Assembly (NCBI RefSeq): GCF_015645095.1 | Contig: NZ_JADOTW010000005.1 | Location: 62,001 to 126,000 of the forward strand | From: Halomonas sp. 328 | Lineage (GTDB): Bacteria > Pseudomonadota > Gammaproteobacteria > Pseudomonadales > Halomonadaceae | Direction: 5' to 3' | DNA: 64,000 nucleotides | In this document: positions 8,618-17,800 of the stretch, piece by piece | How positions within the stretch are numbered: position 1 is the first letter of the stretch | Layout: each line of letters opens with the position of its first letter | The notes under the pieces: generated by a model | The model's database searches: none | What the model was told of the DNA's origin: nothing | Seen by the model: only the letters and a program-made list of their open reading frames with translations | Made by a program: the position numbers and the translations under genes

Positions 8618-9100
8618 ATGACACGACTCAATACCAATCAGATCCTGGCGATCCTGATCGCCCTGCTGGCCCTGGGCTACCTGGCCATGGCCTTCCAGAT
8701 CCCCAGCTTCCCGCTACCACGGCCGGTGGATTCCGACCTCTTTCCCAAGGTGCTGGGCTTCGTGTTGCTGGGCCTGGCGGGGCTGCTGTTCCTGGAGCGC
8801 CCCGGCGTCGATGAGGTGCCCCATGAGCCCAGCGCCGAGGAACGGGCGCTGCCGCTGTTGCTGCGGCCCTGGTCGCGGGTGGTGATCACCGCCCTGGCGA
8901 TCGCCGCCTATGCGCTGCTGCTGGTGCCCCTGGGCTTCGTGCTGACCTCCACGGCACTGGTCTTCGGCCTGGCTCGTTACTACGGCTACCGCCGCTACGG
9001 CGTCAACCTGGCGACCGCCCTGGGCGTGGTACTGGTGCTCTACCTGCTGATGACCCGGGTCATGGACGTCTACCTGCCTACCGGCCCGCTGCCCCTGTGA
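8618..9100 (+). CDS. tctB: TctB-family small membrane subunit
   Basis: A 160-residue protein with four predicted membrane helices, the small subunit of the tripartite tricarboxylate transporter. Hydrophobic segments lie at about residues 8-26, 44-60, 84-104 and 118-152. The short FPKVLGFVLL stretch is typical of the family. It lies between tctC and tctA in the usual order. A small subunit of this kind has no catalytic residues to check, so the call rests on size, topology and position. Confidence 0.88.
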   Translation: MTRLNTNQILAILIALLALGYLAMAFQIPSFPLPRPVDSDLFPKVLGFVLLGLAGLLFLERPGVDEVPHEPSAEERALPLLLRPWSRVVITALAIAAYALLLVPLGFVLTSTALVFGLARYYGYRRYGVNLATALGVVLVLYLLMTRVMDVYLPTGPLPL

Positions 9101-9124
9101 GCCCCAGCCCGAGAGAGCCTGCCC

Positions 9125-10621
9125 ATGGAATCCTTGAATAACCTGATGTATGGCTTCGGCATCGCGCTGGAGCCGATGAACCTGGTCTATGTCTTCGCCG
9201 GGGTCTTCGCCGGCACCATCATCGGCATGTTGCCGGGGCTCGGCCCCATCAGCGCCCTGGCGCTGATGATCCCGCTGACCTTCGCCATGGAGCCCTCCTC
9301 GGGACTGATCCTGATGGCGGGGGTCTACTATGGCGCCATCTTCGGTGGCTCCACCTCCTCGATCCTGCTCAATGCCCCCGGCGTGGCGGGTACCGTCGCC
9401 ACCTCCTTCGACGGCTACCCCCTGGCCAAGCAGGGGCTGGCCGGCAAGGCCCTGGCCATCGCCGCCTACGCCTCCTTCGTCGGTGGCACCATCTCCATCG
9501 TCTTCCTGATGTTGGTGGCGCCGCTGCTCGGCAAGGTGGCGGTCAGCTTCGGCCCCGCCGAGTACTTCGCGCTGATGGTGCTGGGCCTGACCGCGGTGGT
9601 CTCGCTCTCCGACAAGTCCCTGGTCAAGGGGCTGATCGCCGCCGTGGTCGGGGTGATGATCTCGATCATCGGTATCGACCTGCAGACCGGCACCGAGCGC
9701 TATACCCTCGGCACCCTGCACCTGCTCGACGGCATCGACTTCCTGGTGGTGGCGCTGGGCATCTTCGCCCTGGCCGAGGTCTTCTACATGCTGCTGCGGG
9801 GCGGGGGTGGCAAGGAGCAGCCACGCAACGCCATCGGCTCCCTGAAGCTGTCGAAGTCCGAGGTCAAGGACATCGCCCCGCCCATCGGGCGTAGCTCGGT
9901 GCTGGGCTTCTTCACCGGGGTACTGCCCGGGGCCGGGGCCACCATCGGCTCCTTCCTCGGCTACAGCATGGAGAAGCGCCTGGCCAAGGACGGTGACACC
10001 TTCGGCAAGGGCAATATCAAGGGGGTGGCCGCCCCCGAGGCCGCCAACAATGCCGCCTGCACCGGCTCCTTCGTGCCGCTGCTGACCCTCGGCGTACCGG
10101 GGTCCGGCACCACGGCGGTGCTGCTCGGCGCCCTGCTGGTGATGGGCGTGACTCCGGGGCCGGCGATGCTGGTGGACCGTCCGGACGTCTTCTGGGGGGT
10201 GATCGCCAGCATGTACATCGGCAATATCTTCCTGCTGGTGCTCAACCTGCCGCTGATCCCACTGATCGCCAAGATCCTCGATATGCCGCGGCCGCTGCTG
10301 CTGGCGCTGATCCTGATCTTCTGCATGGTGGGGGTCTACGGCATGAGCTTCAGCATCTTCGACTTGCTGCTGCTGCTCGGCTTCGGCCTGATTGGCCTGG
10401 GCATGCGGTTGTTCGGCTTCCCCACCGCGCCGCTGATCCTGGCGCTGATCCTCGGCGATATCATGGAGGAGTCGATGCGCCGCGCCCTGCAGATCTCCGG
10501 CGGCGACTGGATGACCTTTATCGACAAGCCGATCTCCCTGGCGCTGCTGGTGGTGGCGGCCCTGTCGCTGACCCTGCCGCTGATCAAGAAACTGGTGGTG
10601 GCGCGCCGCGCCCGGGTCTGA
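9125..10621 (+). CDS. tctA: TctA-family large permease subunit
   Basis: The 498-residue transport channel of the tripartite tricarboxylate transporter, with about 12 membrane helices. Family motifs include GMLPGLGPISALALMIPLT (residues about 34-53), YYGAIFGGSTSSILLNAPG (about 67-85) and the later FTGVLPGAGATIGSF and GVPGSGTTAVLLGALL repeats. Transport is driven by an ion gradient. The gene ends in a perfect GC-rich hairpin, closing the kinase-regulator-tctCBA cluster. Confidence 0.95.
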   Translation: MESLNNLMYGFGIALEPMNLVYVFAGVFAGTIIGMLPGLGPISALALMIPLTFAMEPSSGLILMAGVYYGAIFGGSTSSILLNAPGVAGTVATSFDGYPLAKQGLAGKALAIAAYASFVGGTISIVFLMLVAPLLGKVAVSFGPAEYFALMVLGLTAVVSLSDKSLVKGLIAAVVGVMISIIGIDLQTGTERYTLGTLHLLDGIDFLVVALGIFALAEVFYMLLRGGGGKEQPRNAIGSLKLSKSEVKDIAPPIGRSSVLGFFTGVLPGAGATIGSFLGYSMEKRLAKDGDTFGKGNIKGVAAPEAANNAACTGSFVPLLTLGVPGSGTTAVLLGALLVMGVTPGPAMLVDRPDVFWGVIASMYIGNIFLLVLNLPLIPLIAKILDMPRPLLLALILIFCMVGVYGMSFSIFDLLLLLGFGLIGLGMRLFGFPTAPLILALILGDIMEESMRRALQISGGDWMTFIDKPISLALLVVAALSLTLPLIKKLVVARRARV

Positions 10622-10646
10622 GCCAGCTCGACTCTGCCTGCCCATC

Positions 10647-10675
10647 GACGGGGCCGCGCCTGGCGCGGCCCCGTC
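10647..10675 (+). terminator. Terminator after tctA
   Basis: A perfect 13-bp stem (GACGGGGCCGCGC and its complement) with a three-base loop lies 26 bp after the tctA stop. No strong T-run follows, so termination may need Rho or be partial. Confidence 0.65.
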
Positions 10676-10725
10676 GTCGTCTGCGCCCAAGGTCGGTATG
10701 ACAGGGCGGGCCTGGGGCGCTATGA

Positions 10726-10743
10726 TTGAAACAAGTGTTTTAA
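10726..10743. promoter_or_regulatory. PsrA-like operator before the acyl-CoA dehydrogenase gene
   Basis: TTGAAAC-AAGT-GTTTTAA is an inverted repeat with one mismatch. It fits the PsrA form GAAAC-N4-GTTT known from pseudomonads, where PsrA represses fatty-acid oxidation genes until long-chain acids relieve it. It lies 40 bp before the start codon, within a wider GATTGAAA-N23-TTTCAATC repeat (10724-10762). The regulator itself is not in the window. Confidence 0.5.
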
Positions 10744-10782
10744 TTTTCCATCGCTTTCAATCGCCACTCCAAGGAGAGCCCC

Positions 10783-12588
10783 ATGGCCAGCTACCGCGCC
10801 CCGCTCCGTGACATGCGCTTCATCCTCAACGAGGTCTGCCAGGCCCCCGAGGCCTGGGCCGCCATGCCTGCCACCCAGGCCCTGGATGCCGGCCTGGCTG
10901 AGGCGATCCTCGAGGAGGGGGCCCGGGTCACCGGCGCCGAGCTCTTCCCCCTCAACCAGAGCGGCGACGCCGAGGGGTGTCGCTTCGAGGGCGGTGAGGT
11001 GCGCACCCCGGCGGGTTTCCAGGCCGCCTTCGCGACCCTGGCCGAGGGCGGCTGGTTCGGCCTGGGGGGCAACCCGGAGCATGACGGCCAGGGCATGCCC
11101 AAGCTGCTCACCGTGGCCTTCGAGGAGATGCTCTACGCTACCAATACCGGCTTCGCCCTCTATCCGGCGCTGAACAGCGGCGCCACCCTGCTGCTCGACA
11201 GCCACGCCGATGCGGCCACCAAGGCGTGCTATCTGCCGAGGATGTATGCCGGCCAGTGGCTGGGCACCATGTGCCTCACCGAACCCCACTGCGGCACCGA
11301 CCTGGGGCTGATCAAGACCCGCGCCGAACCGCTGGATGAGGGGCGCTATGCGATCACCGGCACCAAGATCTGGATCACCGGCGGCGAGCACGATATGGCC
11401 GAGAACATCGTTCACCTGGTGTTGGCCAAGTTGCCGGACGCCCCGGCGGGCTCCCGGGGTATCTCGCTGTTCCTGGTGCCCAAGTTCAAGGTCGACGACC
11501 AGGGCGAGCTCGGCGAGCGCAATGCCCTGAGCTGCGGTGGCCTGGAACACAAGATGGGCATCAAGGGCAGCGCCACCTGCGTGATGAACTTCGACGGCGC
11601 CGAGGGCATCCTGATCGGTGAGCCCCACCAGGGCCTGGCGGCCATGTTCACCATGATGAACTACGAGCGCCTCTCCATCGGCATCCAGGGCCTCGGCCTC
11701 GGCGAGGTGGCCTACCAGAGCGCCATGGACTTCGCTCGGGAGCGGCGCCAGAGCCGCGCCCCGAGCGGGCCGGCCGAGCCCGAGGCCGCCGCCGATCCCA
11801 TCCTGGTGCATCCCGATGTGCGCCGCATGGCCCTTGATGTGCGGGCCTGGAACGAAGGCGGTCGCGCCTTCACCGCCTTCGTCGCCGGTCAGCTCGACCT
11901 GGCCAAGTTCCACCCCGAGGCGGCGGTGCGGGAGGAGGCCGATGCGCTGGTGGCGCTGCTCACCCCGGTGGCCAAGGCCTTCCTCACCGATCGTGGCTTC
12001 GAGGCCACGGTCACCGCCCAGCAGCTCTATGGCGGCAACGGCTACTGCGTGGAGTGGGGCGCCGAGCAGTACGTGCGCGATGCGCGCATCGCCATGATCT
12101 ACGAGGGCACCAACGGCATCCAGGCCATGGACCTGGTGGGACGCAAGCTGGCCCGCAACCGCGGCGCCTACCTGACCCGCTTCGCCGCGGCCATGCGCGC
12201 CGACCTGGCCGCGGGGGGCGACGCCGAGATCGCCGATTTCCGCGATGCCGCCGGCCAGGCCCTGGCCCGCCTCGAGGCGGTCAGCGATGGCCTGCTGGCA
12301 CGCGGAGCCACGGATCCCAACGAGCTGGGGGCCGCCGCCACCGACTATCTGGAGCTGCTGGGCCTGGTCGCCTACGCCTGGATGTGGTGGAAGATGGCTC
12401 GGGCCGCCCGCCACGGCCTGGCCGCGGACGGCGCCAGCGGCGAGGCCTTCTATCGCGCCAAGCTGGCGGTGGGGCGGTATTTCCTGAGCCGCCAGCTGCC
12501 CAAGACGCTGACCCTGGAGGCACGCATCCAGGGCGGTGTCGAGCCACTGATGCACCTGGCCGAGGAGGCCTTCTACCCGGTCGATTGA
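10783..12588 (+). CDS. Acyl-CoA dehydrogenase of the long FadE/DmdC-like type
   Basis: A 601-residue FAD enzyme that introduces the alpha-beta double bond into an acyl-CoA and hands electrons to ETF. Visible are the LTEPHCGTDLG flavin-binding segment (residues about 166-176), the ITGTKIWITGGEHD stretch, and the C-terminal region QLYGGNGYCVEWGAEQYVRDARIAMIYEGTNGIQ, here cited by its parts QLYGGNGY and IYEGTNGIQ. The extra C-terminal domain of about 130 residues places it with the PA0506/DmdC group rather than short-chain enzymes. The substrate (fatty acyl-CoA or 3-methylmercaptopropionyl-CoA) is not decided by sequence. A PsrA-like operator favours fatty acids. AAGGAGAG precedes the start. A degenerate copy of its last 102 bases lies just downstream. 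Confidence 0.88.
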   Translation: MASYRAPLRDMRFILNEVCQAPEAWAAMPATQALDAGLAEAILEEGARVTGAELFPLNQSGDAEGCRFEGGEVRTPAGFQAAFATLAEGGWFGLGGNPEHDGQGMPKLLTVAFEEMLYATNTGFALYPALNSGATLLLDSHADAATKACYLPRMYAGQWLGTMCLTEPHCGTDLGLIKTRAEPLDEGRYAITGTKIWITGGEHDMAENIVHLVLAKLPDAPAGSRGISLFLVPKFKVDDQGELGERNALSCGGLEHKMGIKGSATCVMNFDGAEGILIGEPHQGLAAMFTMMNYERLSIGIQGLGLGEVAYQSAMDFARERRQSRAPSGPAEPEAAADPILVHPDVRRMALDVRAWNEGGRAFTAFVAGQLDLAKFHPEAAVREEADALVALLTPVAKAFLTDRGFEATVTAQQLYGGNGYCVEWGAEQYVRDARIAMIYEGTNGIQAMDLVGRKLARNRGAYLTRFAAAMRADLAAGGDAEIADFRDAAGQALARLEAVSDGLLARGATDPNELGAAATDYLELLGLVAYAWMWWKMARAARHGLAADGASGEAFYRAKLAVGRYFLSRQLPKTLTLEARIQGGVEPLMHLAEEAFYPVD

Positions 12589-12598
12589 TTCACGGCCC

Positions 12599-12624
12599 GA
12601 GCGCCCCGGTGGGGCGCTCTTTAT
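12599..12624 (+). terminator. Terminator after the acyl-CoA dehydrogenase gene
   Basis: GAGCGCCCC-GGT-GGGGCGCTC is a perfect 9-bp stem followed by TTTATT. It lies ten bases after the stop codon and before the duplicated 3' fragment. Confidence 0.85.
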
Positions 12625-12632
12625 TCGGCCTT

Positions 12633-12734
12633 AGCCGCCAGCTGCCCAAGACGCTGACCCTGGAGGCACGCATCCAGGGCGGCGCCGGGCCGCTGATGGG
12701 CCTGGCCGAGGAGGCCTTCTATCCGATCGATTGA
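12633..12734 (+). pseudogene. Fragment of a second acyl-CoA dehydrogenase (last 34 codons)
   Basis: These 102 bases repeat the last 102 bases of the upstream gene (12487-12588) with 8 differences, about 92% identity, and end in the same TGA. Several differences change residues, for example HLAEEAFYPVD to GLAEEAFYPID. The reading frame has no start codon and is cut off from the intact gene by a terminator. A hairpin (12763-12786) follows it as it would follow a whole gene. It looks like the stub of a deleted tandem paralogue rather than a fresh duplication. Confidence 0.8.
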
Positions 12735-12836
12735 TGGATCGATTCCCCCATGATGCAGCCGCCAGGGCGTCCGAGAGGACGCCCTGCTGCGTTCTCGGCG
12801 CTACTCGGCCGATGGTGGTGCAATGCCACCGGGTCA

Positions 12837-12853
12837 TGCACCCCGATGGTGGG
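12837..12853. promoter_or_regulatory. NtrC-like site before the urea carboxylase operon
   Basis: TGCACC-CCGA-TGGTGGG matches the NtrC consensus TGCACC-N4-TGGTGCA at 11 of 13 fixed positions. A second, weaker GGTGG...CCACC repeat lies at 12813-12829. Nitrogen control of urea use through NtrC is well established in other bacteria. Here it is inferred from pattern and context. Confidence 0.4.
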
Positions 12854-12862
12854 GTGGGGCCA

Positions 12863-12877
12863 TGGCACCGGGGGTGC
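12863..12877 (+). promoter_or_regulatory. Possible sigma-54 promoter before atzF
   Basis: TGGCACCGGGGGTGC has the -24 GG and -12 GC at the correct spacing, but two other consensus bases are wrong, and the sequence is also a simple palindrome (GGCACC/GGTGCC). It lies 120 bp before atzF, just after an NtrC-like site, which is the only reason to take it seriously. Confidence 0.3.
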
Positions 12878-12963
12878 CTGAGGTCGGGGCGCCTGCTTAA
12901 TCCATTGATTTTAAATATTTAATTTTCTGTCCGCCCGTCTTGGCGCGATTCATGCCCTTCTCC

Positions 12964-12982
12964 TTGTATACCAGTTGGCATA
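12964..12982. promoter_or_regulatory. GntR-type operator candidate (TTGTATACCAGTTGGCATA)
   Basis: The stretch holds a GTATAC core and an inverted repeat TATACCA-GT-TGGCATA (6 of 7 positions pair). GTATAC-cored palindromes are used by FCD-type GntR regulators such as UxuR/ExuR. It ends only five bases before the ribosome site of atzF. The same GTATAC core recurs in the urease promoter region. The likely ligand-binding protein is the GntR regulator encoded third in this operon. Confidence 0.5.
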
Positions 12983-12997
12983 CCACAAGGAGGCGTG

Positions 12998-14830
12998 ATG
13001 TTACCGCAGCTAGAGGGCATCGGTTGGACCCTGGGACGTTGGCAGAAGGCGCAGCGGGACGGGCGGGGACTGGAGCGACTGCAACGGCTCTCCCTGGCGC
13101 TCGATGCCGAGGACCCGGCATGGATCGAGCGGGTGGATGCCGAGCGTCTGGAGGCGCAGTGGGTCGCCCTCGCGGCCCGGGAGGCGAAGGGAGAGGCGCT
13201 GCCGCTCTATGGCGTGCCCTTCGCCATCAAGGACAACATCGATGCACGGGGCTGGCCGACCACTGCGGCCTGCCCGGCGTTCGCCTATCGGGCCGAGCAG
13301 GATGCCGGCGTGGTGGCACGGCTGCGTGAGGCCGGGGCGATCCTGATTGGCAAGACCAACCTCGATCAGTTCGCCACCGGCCTGGTGGGAACTCGCTCAC
13401 CCTATGGCGCGGTGCCCAACACCTTCGATGCCCGCTATGTCTCCGGGGGCTCCAGCTCGGGGTCGGCCTCGGTGGTGGCTCGAGGGCTGGTGCCCTTCGC
13501 CCTGGGCACCGATACCGCGGGGTCGGGACGGGTGCCCGCCGGCTTCAACAACATCGTCGGCCTCAAGCCGACCCGTGGCTGGTTGTCGACCTCGGGCGTG
13601 GTGCCGGCTTGCCGCTCCCTGGACTGCGTCTCGATCTTCGCCCTGAGCGTCGAGGATGCCGCCTGGGTGGCGGCATTGATCGGGGAGGGCGGCGAGGATG
13701 CCCGTGACCCTTATGCGCGCCTCGATCCCCGAACCGCCCCGGCGGCCATGCCCCGGCGCCCGAGGCTGGCGATTCCCGACACCCTGATCTTCTTCGGTGA
13801 CCGGCAGATGCAGGCCGCCTTCGCCCGGGCCCGGGAGACGCTCGGGGAGCTGGCGGAATTGGTCGAGATCGATTTTCGTCCCTTCGCCGAGCTGGCCGAG
13901 CTGCTCTATCGGGGACCCTGGGTCGCCGAGCGCACCCATGCGGTCGGCGAACGCCTGCTGGCGCACCCCGAGTGCCTGGATCCGACGGTGGCCGCCATCG
14001 TTCGCCAGGGCCACGACTACGATGCCCTGGCCACCTTCGAGGCCGACTATCGACGCATGGCCCTGAGCCGGGAGATTCGCCAGGCGCTGGCCGAGGTGGA
14101 CGCCCTGGTGGTGCCGACCTCGCCGACGCTGCGCACCCTCGCCGAGATGGCGGAGGAGCCGATTCACTACAACAGTCAATTCGGTACCTACACCAACTTC
14201 ACCAACCTGGCCGACCTCTGTGCCCTGGCGCTGCCCGCGCCCTGGCGCGACGACGGCCTGCCCGCAGGCATTACCCTGATCGCCCCGGCCTGGCACGACC
14301 GTGCCCTGGCCGATTTCGGGTGCCGCTGGCAGGCGCACTGCGCCTTGCCTCTGGGCGCCACCGGGCTGGCCTGGCACGAGGCCGCCGAGTCGCCGGTGGC
14401 TCGGCCCTCGCCAGCGGCCGGCTGGGTGCGCCTGGCGGTGGTCGGCGCCCATCTCACCGGCATGCCTCTCAATCACCAGCTCACCAGCCGGCGGGCCAGC
14501 CTGGTCGAGGCCACTCACACCGCCCCGGAGTATCGGCTCTACGCCCTGGCCGGCACCGTGCCGCCCAAGCCGGGGCTGGCGCGCGACCCGCGCCATGGCG
14601 CTGCCATCGCGGTGGAGCTCTGGGACCTTCCCTTGGCGAATTTCGGTGAATTCGTCGCCGAGATCCCGGCGCCGCTGGGCATCGGGACCCTGCGCCTGGC
14701 CGATGGCCGCGAGGTCAAGGGCTTCATCTGTGAGCCCTGGGCGCTGGAGGAGGCCACCGATATCACCCATTTCCAGGGGTGGCGTGCCTACATGGCCCAC
14801 CGTCAAGCCGAGCCGGAGGTGCTGTCATGA
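12998..14830 (+). CDS. atzF: Allophanate hydrolase
   Basis: Splits allophanate (urea-1-carboxylate) into two ammonia and two CO2, the second step of ATP-dependent urea breakdown. The 610-residue protein has an amidase-signature domain (residues about 1-450) with the Ser-Ser-Lys triad in AIKDNID, GGSSSGSAS and TAGSGRVPA. A C-terminal domain of about 130 residues (from roughly 470) is specific to allophanate hydrolases. ATG 12998 is preferred over GTG 12995 because AAGGAGG ends at 12993. The stop codon overlaps the urea carboxylase start (ATGA), so the two are translated together. Homologous proteins are also called DUR1,2 hydrolase part. Confidence 0.93.
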   Translation: MLPQLEGIGWTLGRWQKAQRDGRGLERLQRLSLALDAEDPAWIERVDAERLEAQWVALAAREAKGEALPLYGVPFAIKDNIDARGWPTTAACPAFAYRAEQDAGVVARLREAGAILIGKTNLDQFATGLVGTRSPYGAVPNTFDARYVSGGSSSGSASVVARGLVPFALGTDTAGSGRVPAGFNNIVGLKPTRGWLSTSGVVPACRSLDCVSIFALSVEDAAWVAALIGEGGEDARDPYARLDPRTAPAAMPRRPRLAIPDTLIFFGDRQMQAAFARARETLGELAELVEIDFRPFAELAELLYRGPWVAERTHAVGERLLAHPECLDPTVAAIVRQGHDYDALATFEADYRRMALSREIRQALAEVDALVVPTSPTLRTLAEMAEEPIHYNSQFGTYTNFTNLADLCALALPAPWRDDGLPAGITLIAPAWHDRALADFGCRWQAHCALPLGATGLAWHEAAESPVARPSPAAGWVRLAVVGAHLTGMPLNHQLTSRRASLVEATHTAPEYRLYALAGTVPPKPGLARDPRHGAAIAVELWDLPLANFGEFVAEIPAPLGIGTLRLADGREVKGFICEPWALEEATDITHFQGWRAYMAHRQAEPEVLS

Positions 14831-17800
14831 GTCCGCTGTCGTCGCCCCGCTTCACCAAGGTGCTGGTCGCCAACCGTGGCGAGATCGCCTGTCGCGCCTT
14901 GCGTACCCTGCAACGGCTCGGCATCACCGGGGTGGCGGTCTATGCCGAGGATGACCGCGATGCCCTGCATGTGCGTCAGGCCGACGAGGCGATCTCTCTG
15001 GAGGGGCGCCGGGCCGAGGAGAGCTACCTCGCTATCGATAAGATCCTCGCCGCGGCGCATCGCAGCGGTGCCCAGGCGATCTATCCCGGCTATGGCTTCC
15101 TCTCCGAGAGTGCGGAGTTCGCCCGGCGCTGCGAGCAGGAGGGCATCGCCTTCGTCGGCCCGACTCCCCGACAGATCCAGGATTTCGGCCTCAAGCACCG
15201 TGCCCGCGAGCTGGCCGAAGGGGCCGGGGTGCCGTTGCCGCCGGGCAGTGGCCTGCTCGATGACGTCGAGCAGGCGCTCGAGGCGGCCCGCGAGATCGGC
15301 TACCCCGTGATGCTCAAGAGCACCGCCGGTGGTGGCGGTATCGGCATGACCCGCTGTGTCGACCCGGCGGCACTGCGCGAGGCCTTCGATGGCGTGGCGC
15401 GCCAGGGCCAGCAGTATTTCGGTGACGGCGGCGTCTTCCTGGAGCGCTGTATCGATCGCGCCCGGCACGTGGAGGTGCAACTGCTCGGCGATGGCCAGGG
15501 GCGGGTGGTGGCCCTCGGCGAGCGTGACTGCTCGCTGCAGCGCCGCCATCAGAAGGTGGTCGAGGAAACGCCGGCGCCGCGCCTGCCGGCGGCGACCCGT
15601 CAGGCACTCCTGGCCGCCGCGGTGCGGCTGGGCGAGAGCGTGGCCTATCGCAGTGCCGGCACGGTGGAGTTTATCTATGACGAGGCCGCCAACGCCTTCT
15701 ACTTCCTCGAGGTCAATACCCGCTTGCAGGTGGAGCATCCGATCACCGAGGCCGTGACCGGTCTCGACCTGATCGAGCAGATGCTGCGTGTCGCCGCCGG
15801 CCAGCCCCTGGGGGCGGAGCTCGACACGATCGCTCCCCAGGGGGCGGCCATCGAGGTGCGCCTCTATGCGGAGAATCCGCTCAAGGCCTTCCTGCCTAGC
15901 CCGGGCACCCTGGATGAGGTGCACTTCCCGCGCTTGCCGGGGGTGCGTATCGACGGCTGCGTGGAGAGCGGCAGCGAGGTGCCGTCGGGCTTCGATCCGA
16001 TGATCGCCAAGCTGATCGCCCATGGGGCGGATCGCGATGAGGCCCTGGCTCGCCTGGAGGCGGCCCTGGATGCCACCCGGCTCTATGGCATACCCACCAA
16101 CCTCGACTACCTGCGCGCCGTGGTACGCGACCCGGCCTTCCGGCGTGGGGAGGTCTCGACCCGGGCCCTGGATGCCTTCCATTTCCATGGCCGCAGTCTC
16201 GAGGTGGTGGTGCCCGGCACTTACACCAGCGTCCAGGACGTGCCCGGCCGGCTCGGTTACTGGGATATCGGAGTACCGCCCTCCGGCGCCATGGATGATC
16301 GCGCCCTGCGGCTGGCCAATCGTATCGTCGGTAACCGGCCCGAGGCGGCGGGGCTCGAGTGCACCCTGGAGGGACCGACCCTGCGCTTCCATAGCGATGC
16401 CATGATCGCCCTGACCGGGGCCCCGGCCCCGGCGACCCTGGATGGCGTGCCGGTGGCCTTCCATGCCCCGGTGGCGGTCGCCGCCGGCCAGACCCTGGCG
16501 GTGGGGCGGGCGGAGGCGGGGTGTCGTACCTACCTGGCGCTGCGCGGGGGGCTGGACGTTCCGCTCTACCTGGGCAGTCGTTCCACCTTCGCCCTGGGGC
16601 ACTTCGGGGGGCATGGCGGCCGGGTGCTGCGTGCCGGCGACTTCCTCGACCTGATGCGCGAGCCCCTGGTGGCCTGTGAGCCGATGGCCGCCCCCGAGGG
16701 TCTGGTGCCCGACTATGGCCGAACCTGGCAGATCGGGGTGCTGCTCGGCCCTCATGGGGCGCCGGACTTCTTCACCGAGCCGGCCATGGCGACCTTCTTC
16801 GCCAGCGAGTGGGAGGTCCACTACAACGCCAATCGGCTCGGGGTGCGCCTGGTCGGGCCGACCCTGGAGTGGGCGCGACGCGATGGTGGCGAGGCCGGCC
16901 TGCACCCCTCCAATGTCCACGACTGCGAGTATGCCATCGGCGCCATCAACTTCACGGGCGATAGCCCGGTGATCCTGATGAAGGACGGCCCTAGCCTGGG
17001 AGGCTTCGTCTGCCCGGTGACCATCGCCCGGGCGGAGTTGTGGAAGGTCGGGCAGGTCAAGCCGGGCGATCGGATCCGCTTCGTGGCCATCGATGTGGCC
17101 CGGGCCGTGGCACTGGAGCGCGCCTGGGACCGGGCGCTGGCGACACTCACTCCCCCCGCCGCCGAGTGGCGGGCGCCGCTGCCCCATGAGCCGGCCCTGC
17201 TGGCGGTGTCGGACGACGGCGGCTCGCCCTGCGTGCTGGCATCGCTGGCGGCCCGCGACGGCCGGCCGGCGGTGGCGTACCGCCAGGCCGGGGATGGCTA
17301 TGTGCTGCTGGAGTACGGGGAGAATCGCCTCGACCTGGTCAATCGGGTGCGGGTGCATCTGCTGATGGAGGCGATCCAGGCGGCGGCCCTCGATGGCGTC
17401 CTGGAGCTAGCCCCCGGGGTGCGCTCCTTGCAGATCCGCTACGACGGCCAGCGGCTGCACCAGGCGACCCTGATCGAAGCGCTGCTGCGCCTGGAGGAGG
17501 CGTTGCCGGATCCGCGGACGGTCAGTCTGCCCAGCCGGGTGCTGCACCTGCCCATGGCCTTCGAGGACTCGGCGACCCTGGAAGCGGTCCAGCGCTACCG
17601 TGAAACGGTGAAGGACACCGCCCCCTGGCTGCCCAATAACGTCGACTTCCTGGCTCGCATCAATGGCGTCAGCCGGGAGCAGGTGCGGCGCACCCTGCAC
17701 GAGGCCCGTTATCTGGTGCTGGGGCTGGGAGACGTCTATCTGGGGGCGCCTTGTGCCGTGCCCCTCGACCCCCGGCATCGCCTGCTCAGCTCCAAGTACA

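Noticed and set aside
8714..10690. A 658-codon open frame on the minus strand opposite tctB-tctA
   Set aside because: Antisense to clearly recognisable membrane subunits; composition (Gln, His, Gly rich) is that of a reverse-strand artefact.
12763..12786. A functional terminator for the dehydrogenase stub
   Set aside because: The stem is good (CAGGGCGTCC/GGACGCCCTG) but no T-run follows and nothing is expressed upstream of it; noted only as part of the relic.
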